Shown: piece by piece, positions 1 through 6,243 of the stretch
Layout of the letters: each line of letters starts with the position of its first letter
Numbering within the stretch: position 1 is the stretch's first letter
Origin: Pseudomonadota bacterium
GTDB taxonomy: Bacteria > Pseudomonadota > Gammaproteobacteria > Xanthomonadales > Rhodanobacteraceae
Assembly: GCA_021798675.1 (NCBI GenBank)
Contig: JAJZGE010000085.1
Location: 1 to 7,132 of the forward strand
DNA: 7,132 nt
Direction: 5' to 3'
Position numbers and translations under genes: made by a program
Notes under the pieces: generated by a model
Told to the model about the DNA's origin: nothing
Seen by the model: only the letters and a program-made list of their open reading frames with translations
Database searches by the model: none

Positions 1-1
1 C

Positions 2-1525
<1,524 letters not shown>

Positions 1526-1551
1526 ACTGATCCATCGGCGTGACCGATGCG

Positions 1552-1593
1552 CAGCAGGCGCGGATGCCCGCATCCGCGCCTGCTGTATTTTCG
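1552..1593 (+). terminator. Intrinsic terminator of katG
   Basis: A perfect 16-bp inverted repeat (CAGCAGGCGCGGATGC, 1552-1567, and its complement, 1570-1585) has a minimal CC between the arms and is followed directly by TATTTT. This is a classical rho-independent terminator 26 bases past the katG stop. The opposite strand has no T-run beyond the stem, so it should act mainly on katG transcripts. The rest of the katG-RR1 gap holds only a short CCGCGG/CCGCGG hairpin (1615-1629). Confidence 0.88.
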
Positions 1594-1633
1594 TCACGGG
1601 TGCCGGCGGCAGACCCGCGGCTACCGCGGAACC

Positions 1634-2248
1634 TCAGTACACGCTGTGCGCCGTGTGCCAGCCGGGTCGTGGCCGCGGCGGTGGCGCAGTCGCCCGCGGT
1701 TCCTCCGGGTCGGGCATGGCGATGTCGGGAACCCCGGCCAGACCTTCGGCGGCCAGCGGCAGGCTGACCGGCTCCGCGGGCTTGCGCGCGGCCAGTCGCC
1801 CGGCCTGCACCAGCAGGCTGATGCGCTGGCACACCTCGTCGCTGCCGAACGGCTTGCGCATGAAGTCGTCGGCGCCGAAGCGCTGTACGTAGAACTGCTC
1901 GGTGGCCTGCTGGTTGCCGCTGATCATCACGATCGGAATATGCCGCGTCAGCGGGTCGTGGCGCAGTGCGCGCAGCACCGCAAAACCGTTCATGCCGGGC
2001 ATCACGATATCGAGAAAGATCAGCGCCGGCTGTTCGCTGCGCGCCAGTTCGATCGCGCTGGGACCATCGCCGGCGCTGGACACGGCATAACCCTCGCGGC
2101 CCAGCATCTTGTCGAGCACGGCGCAGATGGTGGGCGAATCGTCGACCACCAGCATGCGTGCGCCCAGCGCAGCCTGCCACTGCGCGGGCGCCTGCTCGTC
2201 GAGCCCGGCGCTGACGAGCAGGCGTTTCAGGAATCCGATTCCGCTCAT
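1634..2248 (-). CDS. Stand-alone CheY-like response regulator (RR1)
   Basis: A 204-residue single-domain response regulator with no DNA-binding or enzymatic output domain. The receiver domain (about 31-150) has all phosphorylation residues: acidic pair D36-D37 (LVVDDSPT), phospho-acceptor D80 (FLDIVMPGMNG), S110 (VMISGN), switch aromatic F129 and K132 (ADDFMRKPF). Residues 1-13 form a basic amphipathic segment (GFLKRLLVS). The C-terminus is a linker, a PDIAMPDP motif (174-181) and a Pro/Arg-rich tail. The ATG at 2246-2248 was chosen because GGGGAG sits 7 nt upstream and because it aligns residue for residue with the paralogue at 3231-3797. The frame stays open to 2344, so a longer N-terminus is possible but unlikely. 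Such proteins act by phosphorylation-dependent protein binding, as in chemotaxis or type IV pilus control (CheY, PilG and PilH). The cognate kinase is not in the window. Confidence 0.9.
   Translation of the reverse strand: MSGIGFLKRLLVSAGLDEQAPAQWQAALGARMLVVDDSPTICAVLDKMLGREGYAVSSAGDGPSAIELARSEQPALIFLDIVMPGMNGFAVLRALRHDPLTRHIPIVMISGNQQATEQFYVQRFGADDFMRKPFGSDEVCQRISLLVQAGRLAARKPAEPVSLPLAAEGLAGVPDIAMPDPEEPRATAPPPRPRPGWHTAHSVY
1859..1939. repeat. Copy 1 of an 81-bp near-identical direct repeat (inside RR1)
   Basis: Bases 1859-1939 match 3408-3488 with only three differences (1886 T/C, 1911 T/A, 1933 T/C). The block encodes the receiver C-terminal half around VMISGN-QATEQFYVQRFGADDFM. Sequence on either side is clearly more diverged. 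It is a coding repeat from gene duplication, possibly homogenised later. Confidence 0.9.
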
Positions 2249-2255
2249 TGCACGA

Positions 2256-2261
2256 CTCCCC
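2256..2261 (-). promoter_or_regulatory. Ribosome binding site of RR1
   Basis: On the minus strand, GGGGAG is separated by 7 nt from the ATG at 2246-2248. It decides the start in favour of the 204-residue protein. Confidence 0.75.
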
Positions 2262-2370
2262 TGGATCACCGCTGCCGATGGCCGGTAGCACGCGCCGCGC
2301 GCTCCCGTCGTTGGCCGTGATGGTGCAGCAGATGGCGCCGGCAAACTGCGATGCAGCGCTCAGCGCTTGT

Positions 2371-2399
2371 GAAGAAAGCCACTCCCTGTGGCTTTCTTC
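2371..2399 (-). terminator. Probable terminator downstream of hslR
   Basis: Perfect 12-bp stem GAAGAAAGCCAC / GTGGCTTTCTTC around a TCCCT loop. The A-rich left arm and T-rich right arm give the U-rich stretch (TTTCTT) after a GC core (GCCAC/GTGGC) on either strand, the usual form of a bidirectional intrinsic terminator. Only minus-strand genes flank it, so it most likely ends hslR transcription and insulates RR1. It lies 112 bases beyond the hslR stop, and no unpaired U-run follows, so strength is uncertain. Confidence 0.6.
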
Positions 2400-2403
2400 C
2401 ATC

Positions 2404-2514
2404 GCGAGTCCGACGCATGTCCGGACTCGCTCACGCGAATCAGACACTGGCGTGCCCGATCCGCGACCGGCCATCCCTGGCCGGCATGAGCGGTTGAATA
2501 GTCACAACCGCTCA
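2404..2514. repeat. Cluster of three further stem-loops between RR1 and hslR
   Basis: Three short perfect inverted repeats follow one another: GCGAGTCCG/CGGACTCGC (2404-2412 with 2422-2430), CCGGCCA/TGGCCGG with a TCCC loop (2467-2473 with 2478-2484), and TGAGCGGTTG/CAACCGCTCA (2487-2496 with 2505-2514). The last contains the hslR stop codon. None has a T-run. With the 12-bp hairpin at 2371-2399, the 3' region of hslR mRNA would be densely folded. No gene or convincing promoter was seen in the 2249-2511 gap. Confidence 0.7.
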
Positions 2515-2910
2515 GCGCGAGTCCTTCATGCGCCGCAATTGCTGGCGCGCGTGCTTGTCCGGCCGCCGCAGCGGGCCGTCCGGACCGGTCAGCCGGCGCT
2601 GCTCGCGCGCCGCCTCGCGGGCGATCCTGCTTGGCTCGGTTTCCTGGTACAGCGCCTGCGCCACCGCGGCCGGGCCGCGCTGCGCGGACAGCGCCAGCAC
2701 CTGCAGTTCCAACCGCTCCTCGCCGCGGCGGATCTTCAGCCGGTCGCCCGCACGCAGCGCCTTGGCCGGCTTGCACGCGCCGTCGTTGAGCTCGACGTGA
2801 CCGCTTGCGACCGCCTGCCTGGCAAGGCTGCGCGTCTTGAAGAAGCGCGCTGCCCACAGCCACACGTCGATGCGCACGTCAGCCGCGGATTGGATTGTCT
2901 GCTCGCTCAT
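2512..2910 (-). CDS. hslR: Heat-shock protein 15 (S4-domain ribosome rescue factor)
   Basis: A 132-residue homologue of E. coli Hsp15 (133 residues). Hsp15 binds free 50S subunits that still carry a nascent chain-tRNA and helps recycle them after heat shock. The S4 RNA-binding domain occupies about residues 13-60: RIDVWLWAARFFKTRSLARQ, then SGHVELNDGACKPAKALRAGDRLKI. The family tail is present, with ALYQETEPS (87-95) and RRPDKHARQQLRRMK near the end. The start at 2910 gives the expected length. No clear Shine-Dalgarno precedes it, but a -10-like TACTAT lies 4 nt before the ATG on the minus strand (2915-2920), so a leaderless or very short-leader transcript is possible. It is divergent from the L7/L12-like gene over 42 bp. 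Its stop codon lies inside the first downstream hairpin. Confidence 0.95.
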   Translation of the reverse strand: MSEQTIQSAADVRIDVWLWAARFFKTRSLARQAVASGHVELNDGACKPAKALRAGDRLKIRRGEERLELQVLALSAQRGPAAVAQALYQETEPSRIAREAAREQRRLTGPDGPLRRPDKHARQQLRRMKDSR

Positions 2911-2939
2911 GGCGATAGTATTGCCGCTTCGCAGGGCTC

Positions 2940-2945
2940 GGAGGA
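2940..2945 (+). promoter_or_regulatory. Strong ribosome binding site of the L7/L12-like gene
   Basis: GGAGGA lies 7 nt before the ATG at 2953. This near-perfect Shine-Dalgarno supports a real short gene here and fixes its start, although the frame is open far upstream. Confidence 0.8.
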
Positions 2946-2952
2946 TCACGCC

Positions 2953-3228
2953 ATGCAATGGACCACATCGGACATCGTCATCGGCGCGCTGCTTTTCATC
3001 TGCGGCTTCGCGCTGGGCCGCGCCAGCAAGGCTTTCGATGCAGCGCGCGTCGCGCAAAGCCAGTGGCAACCCGACCCCAGCATCAGCGACGCCGAGATCG
3101 AGGCACAGCTTCGCGCGGGCCGGCCGATCGAGGCGATCAGGCTGTACCGTCGCCGCAGCGGCGCGGGGCTGAAGGAAGCCAGACAGGCGGTGGACGCGAT
3201 GGCCCAGCGCCTGGGCCTGCGCCGCTGA
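2953..3228 (+). CDS. Small membrane-anchored protein with a ribosomal L7/L12 C-terminal-like domain
   Basis: A 91-residue protein. Residues 7-22 (DIVIGALLFICGFALG) form one hydrophobic segment that should anchor the N-terminus in the inner membrane. After a short polar linker, residues 46-87 resemble the C-terminal domain of ribosomal protein L7/L12. IEAIRLYRRRSGAGLKEARQ parallels VAVIKAVRGATGLGLKEAK of the ribosomal protein, including the signature GLKEA. In the ribosome that domain recruits translation GTPases; in short membrane proteins of this kind the role is unknown. It is not rplL, since the dimerisation domain and the length are missing. The start is set by the GGAGGA site. It is divergent from hslR and its stop lies 2 bp from that of RR2. 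I am confident of the gene and domain resemblance, not of a function. Confidence 0.82.
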   Translation: MQWTTSDIVIGALLFICGFALGRASKAFDAARVAQSQWQPDPSISDAEIEAQLRAGRPIEAIRLYRRRSGAGLKEARQAVDAMAQRLGLRR

Positions 3229-3243
3229 AGTTATTTCAGGCGG
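3222..3243. terminator. Stem-loop spanning two convergent stop codons
   Basis: CCGCTGAA (3222-3229) pairs with TTCA-GGCGG (3235-3243) with one bulged G and a GTTAT loop, covering the TGA of the L7/L12-like gene and the TAA of RR2. It is the only structure available to separate the convergent transcripts. A second hairpin, GGCCCAG/CTGGGCC, lies just upstream in coding sequence (3201-3217). No T-run follows, so termination here is tentative. Confidence 0.3.
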
Positions 3244-3797
3244 TCATGAGGATCGGGCATCGCGATATCGGGAATCGCGTGGTAGGCGGTGGCGTCCAGC
3301 GGCTCAGTCGCGGCATCGGCGGCGGCACGCTCACGCACCTGCAGCCGACCACTGTTGCCGAGCTGCTGGATGCGCGCGAACACCTCGCCGCGACCGAACG
3401 GCTTTTTCATGAAGTCGTCGGCGCCGAAGCGCTGCACGTAGAACTGCTCGGTGGCCTGCAGGTTGCCGCTGATCATCACGACCGGAATGGCCCGCGTCAG
3501 CGGATCGCGGCGCAACGCACGCAGCACCGAAAAGCCGTTGATGCCGGGCAGCACGATGTCGAGGAACACCAGATCGGGGCGCTCGCGCCGGGCGAGCTCG
3601 ATCGCCGAATCGCCGTCCGCGGCCTTCAGCACCACGTGACCGCCCTGCGTCAGCATCTTGCCGAGCACCGCGCGAATGGTGGAGGAGTCGTCCACCACCA
3701 GGATGCAGGCGCCCCGCGGCGCGTCCGTGCGGGGCACGGCACGCCGTTCGCCGGTCGGACTGCTGAAGATGCGCCGGATCAGATCAAAGCTTGCCAT
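3231..3797 (-). CDS. Stand-alone CheY-like response regulator (RR2), paralogue of RR1
   Basis: A 188-residue receiver-only regulator. By hand count residues 31-152 are about 70% identical to RR1 without a gap, and the key residues have the same numbers: D36-D37 (LVVDDSST), D80 (FLDIVLPGINGF), S110 (VMISGN), F129 and K132 (ADDFMKKPF). Its N-terminus (FDLIRRIFSS) is a basic amphipathic segment like that of RR1. The linker after residue 152 differs, but PDIAMPDP returns at 176-183, five residues before the end, so RR1's Pro/Arg-rich tail is missing. The start at 3797 has only a G-rich stretch (GGGGG) upstream. It lies 77 bp downstream of the transporter gene on the same strand, so co-transcription is possible. 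Without an output domain it should signal by binding a partner protein; twitching-motility PilG/PilH or CheY are the nearest known analogues by architecture. No kinase is visible. Confidence 0.92.
   Translation of the reverse strand: MASFDLIRRIFSSPTGERRAVPRTDAPRGACILVVDDSSTIRAVLGKMLTQGGHVVLKAADGDSAIELARRERPDLVFLDIVLPGINGFSVLRALRRDPLTRAIPVVMISGNLQATEQFYVQRFGADDFMKKPFGRGEVFARIQQLGNSGRLQVRERAAADAATEPLDATAYHAIPDIAMPDPHDRLK
3408..3488. repeat. Copy 2 of the 81-bp near-identical direct repeat (inside RR2)
   Basis: Partner of 1859-1939, with 78 of 81 bases identical and in the same orientation. The two copies enclose hslR and the L7/L12-like gene. Confidence 0.9.
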
Positions 3798-3874
3798 GTC
3801 ACGAGCCCCCGCCCATGCGTGGCGACCAGTCTCGACGCTGGCGCGGTCCGGCGCAAGTCGCGCTGGTCAGCCGC

Positions 3875-4777
3875 TCAGCGCGCCAGCCACAGATTGGCCA
3901 GCGGCACGCTGAACAACGACAGCACGATGCCCGCGCCCAGCACGGTATTGGCCAGCGCGGGCTCAAGCTCGTACTCGTCGGCGAGGATCGCCGCCGATAC
4001 CATCGGCGCCATCGCCGCCTGCAGCACGCCCACGGAAAGCACCAGCCCGCCGACGCCGGCCGCCGTACCCAGCGCCCAGCACAGCAGCGGCGCCAGCAGC
4101 AGCTTCCAGCCGAGCCCCGCGCCGACCACAGCTGCCTCCCCGCGGCCGAGCCGGAAGGTGAACTGCAGCCCCACCGAAAACAGCGCCAGCGGCGTCAGCG
4201 TGGCGCCGATCGGGGCCAGCACGCCGTGCATCCACGCCGGCCAGCCGCCCAGCAGGCCGACCGCGATGCCGGCCAGCAGGGCCAGCAGCGCCGGGAACCT
4301 CACGATGCGCCGCAGGATTTCCACCGGCTGTGGCCGGCGCCCGGCATACAGGCTGGCCACCACGATGCCGACCGAGGCCAGCAGCGGAAAGCAGCCCAGC
4401 TGGTCGGCCACCACCGCCAGCGCCAGCCCCGGCTTGCCGTGCAGCGCCTCGATCAACGGGTAGCCCATGAACGAGGTATTGCCCAGCCCGCAGACCAGGA
4501 TCAGCGCGCCGATGCGCTGCCGCGACCAGCCCAACCTCGGCCCGAGCAGGCCGAACAGCAGCCACGCGCCGAAGAAGGTCAGCCACATTGCGGCTACCGG
4601 AAACCACAGCTCGCGCTCGAACTTCAGCGGCGGAATCAACTCCAGCACCAGCGCCGGCAGCGCCACGTTGATCACCCACCAGTTGATGCCCGGCACGATG
4701 CCTGCCGGCAGCCTGGCATGGCGGGCCACCAGCACGCCCAGCAGCAGGCACACGAACAGCATCAGCAACGCACTCAT
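3875..4777 (-). CDS. AEC-family inner-membrane transporter (auxin efflux carrier type)
   Basis: A 300-residue polytopic protein with about ten hydrophobic segments, the usual size and topology of bacterial AEC permeases. The family layout is visible: an N-terminal half beginning MSALLMLFVCLLLGV, then INWWVINVALPALVLELIP, a GLGNTSFMGYPLIEAL segment (the conserved N-x-S/G-x-x-G-P/Y-type motif of helix 4), and a C-terminal half with LTPLALFSVGLQF and LQAAMAPMVSAAIL followed by LANTVLGAGIVLSLFSVPL. Characterised relatives move organic anions such as malate or malonate, or auxin in plants; the substrate here cannot be read from sequence. The ATG at 4775-4777 was chosen because AGGTGG lies 8 nt upstream and it opens directly on the first helix. 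In-frame ATGs at 4795 and 4810 lack such a site. It is divergent from the phosphotransferase (146 bp) and upstream of RR2. Confidence 0.88.
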   Translation of the reverse strand: MSALLMLFVCLLLGVLVARHARLPAGIVPGINWWVINVALPALVLELIPPLKFERELWFPVAAMWLTFFGAWLLFGLLGPRLGWSRQRIGALILVCGLGNTSFMGYPLIEALHGKPGLALAVVADQLGCFPLLASVGIVVASLYAGRRPQPVEILRRIVRFPALLALLAGIAVGLLGGWPAWMHGVLAPIGATLTPLALFSVGLQFTFRLGRGEAAVVGAGLGWKLLLAPLLCWALGTAAGVGGLVLSVGVLQAAMAPMVSAAILADEYELEPALANTVLGAGIVLSLFSVPLANLWLAR

Positions 4778-4785
4778 CCGGATCG

Positions 4786-4791
4786 CCACCT
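4786..4791 (-). promoter_or_regulatory. Ribosome binding site of the AEC transporter
   Basis: On the minus strand, AGGTGG lies 8 nt before the ATG at 4775-4777. It selects this start over two upstream in-frame ATGs. Confidence 0.65.
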
Positions 4792-4923
4792 GCATAAAAA
4801 GAGGCGCCATTAGACGCGATGCCAGCGGGCGCCGGAAGCGCGCTGCGCGGCAAGTGCGGAATAATGCGTGGCTGGCCGCGATCCGACGCGCGGCCGCGCA
4901 CCTCACCGTGGACTCCGCCGCCG

Positions 4924-6060
4924 ATGACCGATCCCACCCACCGCGTGCACGGCCTCGCCGACGACCGCATGCCGGCCGACTGGCCCGCGCTGACGCATGA
5001 CGAAGTGGCTGCACTGCTGCGCCGCTACGACGCGGCCGGCACGCTGCAGCGGATCGGCTGGCACAGCCCGCGGCCACTGTCCGCGGCGGCGCTGGTCGAG
5101 ACCTCGGCCGGCACGCTGTTCGTCAAGCGTCACCACCGGCGCGTGCGTTCGGTCGCCACGCTCAGCGAAGAGCATCGCTTCATCGCCCACCTGCGCGCCA
5201 ACGGCGCGTCGATACCCGCCGTGCTGGCGGATGCGCAAGGACAGACCGCGCTGGCGATCGGCGCGTGGGTGTACGAGCTGCACCAGCGCGCCGAGGGCGT
5301 GGACCTGTACCGCGAGGCGGTGTCGTGGTCGCCGCTGGCCGATCGCGGGCAGGCGCGCGCTGCTGGCCAGGCGCTGGCAACGCTGCATGACGCTGCCGCG
5401 GATTACCGCGCGCCGCAGCGCGACACCCATCTGCTGGTGGCGCGCGCCGAACTGCTGCTGGCACCTGATCCGATTGCCGCGCTGCGCGCGCAACTGCCCG
5501 CCCGGCCGGGGTTGGCCGACTACCTGCGCGGGCGCGACTGGCCGGATGATCTCGCCCGCATGCTGGCACCGTTCCATCGCAGCGTGCTGCCGCGGCTGCT
5601 GCAGCAGCCGGCGTTGTGGACACACGGCGACTGGCACGTCTCCAACCTGTGCTGGAGCGACTCGGGCAGCGACGCCCGCGTCCGCGCGGTGCTCGACTTC
5701 GGCCTGGCCGCACGCACGTTTGCGCTGTTCGACCTGGCCACCGCGATCGAACGCAACGCGATCGCCTGGCTGGCGCTGGACGATGGCGACGCCGCGGTGC
5801 ACACCGGCATCGCGCTGGCGCTGATCGACGGCTACCGGCAGCGGCGCCCGCTGGCTGCCGCGGAGCTCACCCTGCTGGCCGATCTGCTGCCGCTGGTGCA
5901 TCTGGATTTCGCGTTGTCCGAGGTCGAGTACTTTCACGCGATCACCGGCTCGCGCGAACACGCCGACGTGGCCTATGACACATTCCTGCTTGGCCATGCG
6001 GCATGGTTCGAAACGCCGCGAGGGCATTGCCTGCTGCAGCTGCTGCGCCAGCCCACCTGA
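4924..6060 (+). CDS. APH-fold phosphotransferase (small-molecule kinase; possible thiamine kinase)
   Basis: A 378-residue protein of the aminoglycoside/choline kinase-like family, which transfers the ATP gamma-phosphate to a hydroxyl. Visible motifs: K68 (LFVKRH) as candidate ATP-binding lysine, E82/E83 (SEEHRF) as its helix partner, the Brenner-type catalytic loop HGDWHVSN (234-241) with base D236 and N241, and the metal-binding D258 in LDFG. The order and EEH/HGD context also resemble SrkA (YihE), but it is not a clear orthologue. E. coli thiamine kinase ThiK belongs to the same superfamily. The gene ends 36 bp before a TPP aptamer serving the next gene, so thiamine is an attractive but unproven substrate. 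The ATG at 4924 has only a weak upstream GTGGA. A further in-frame ATG at 4864 would add 20 Pro/Arg-rich residues. AATAAT (4860-4865) is a possible -10 element with no good -35. Few other signals are seen in 4778-4923. Confidence 0.85.
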   Translation: MTDPTHRVHGLADDRMPADWPALTHDEVAALLRRYDAAGTLQRIGWHSPRPLSAAALVETSAGTLFVKRHHRRVRSVATLSEEHRFIAHLRANGASIPAVLADAQGQTALAIGAWVYELHQRAEGVDLYREAVSWSPLADRGQARAAGQALATLHDAAADYRAPQRDTHLLVARAELLLAPDPIAALRAQLPARPGLADYLRGRDWPDDLARMLAPFHRSVLPRLLQQPALWTHGDWHVSNLCWSDSGSDARVRAVLDFGLAARTFALFDLATAIERNAIAWLALDDGDAAVHTGIALALIDGYRQRRPLAAAELTLLADLLPLVHLDFALSEVEYFHAITGSREHADVAYDTFLLGHAAWFETPRGHCLLQLLRQPT

Positions 6061-6086
6061 CAAACGCGGCCGCGGCGTGCTTCAAT
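6057..6086 (+). promoter_or_regulatory. Candidate promoter for the riboswitch-receptor transcript
   Basis: CTGACA (6057-6062, one mismatch to the -35 consensus) and TTCAAT (6081-6086, two mismatches to -10) are 18 bp apart. The -35 overlaps the phosphotransferase stop codon. Transcription would begin near 6093, just ahead of the aptamer, which suits a riboswitch leader. The match is moderate. Confidence 0.4.
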
Positions 6087-6095
6087 ACGCGTTCT

Positions 6096-6174
6096 GAAGC
6101 GGGGGTGCCCGGCGTTGCCGGGCTGAGAGAGTCCCTTGGAACCTGACCCGGGTCATGCCGGCGTAGGGAGCTTG
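6096..6174 (+). ncRNA. TPP riboswitch aptamer (THI box)
   Basis: Thiamine pyrophosphate-sensing leader RNA. All conserved blocks occur in order: GGGGTGCC at 6102-6109, a perfect P3 hairpin CCCGGC-GTT-GCCGGG (6108-6122), CTGAGA (6123-6128), GAACCTGA (6139-6146), a CCGG-GTCATG-CCGG hairpin (6148-6161) containing the ATGCC block, and GCGTAGGGA (6161-6169). The closing helix P1 can form from AAGC (6097-6100) and GCTT (6170-6173). The core matches the E. coli thiM aptamer almost block for block. It lies 36 bp after the phosphotransferase stop and 69 nt before the receptor start, on the same strand, so it should repress the receptor when intracellular TPP is high. No U-run that would make a terminator follows, pointing to control of translation. 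Confidence 0.96.
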
Positions 6175-6200
6175 ATGATTCGGCACGCCCATTCGGGGCG

Positions 6201-6234
6201 TCCGGGTTGCCGTCGCTTCGTCCGTACCCGGAAG
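6201..6234 (+). promoter_or_regulatory. Riboswitch expression platform with ribosome-site sequester
   Basis: The receptor's Shine-Dalgarno GGAAG is at 6230-6234. TCCGGGT (6201-6207) is perfectly complementary to ACCCGGA (6226-6232), so a 7-bp stem would hide GGA of that site. The same CCGGGT (6202-6207) is also complementary to ACCCGG inside the aptamer (6146-6151), whose last four bases form an aptamer hairpin when ligand is bound. The two pairings exclude each other, as expected for a TPP OFF switch acting on translation. A small hairpin, ACGCCC/GGGCGT (6185-6201), lies between. The pairing is seen; the mechanism is inferred. Confidence 0.6.
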
Positions 6235-6243
6235 ATGCCGACG

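Noticed and set aside
1615..1629. CCGCGG-CTA-CCGCGG hairpin after RR1 as its terminator
   Set aside because: The stem is only 6 bp and no T-run follows on the minus strand.
2249..2344. N-terminal extension of RR1 to an upstream ATG
   Set aside because: It lacks a ribosome site and has no counterpart in the paralogue, whereas the start at 2248 has GGGGAG and aligns exactly with RR2.
3824..3868. GACCAG/CTGGTC inverted repeat between the transporter and RR2 as an operator or terminator
   Set aside because: Only 6 bp with a 33-base spacer and no T-run; expected by chance at this GC content.
2958..4463. A 501-codon open frame on the plus strand
   Set aside because: It runs antisense to RR2 and the transporter and out of frame through the L7/L12-like gene. 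Its translation is low-complexity Arg/His/Gln-rich with no family resemblance, a typical shadow in high-GC DNA.
4903..6063. A 386-codon open frame on the minus strand
   Set aside because: Antisense to the phosphotransferase, whose catalytic motifs are intact. The translation is Gln/Arg-rich with no family signature.
6175..6243. Receptor start at the ATG just after the aptamer (6175) or at 6235
   Set aside because: 6175 abuts the aptamer and would add a Arg-rich stretch before the signal peptide. 6235 touches the GGAAG site with no spacing. 6244 has proper spacing and a clean signal peptide.
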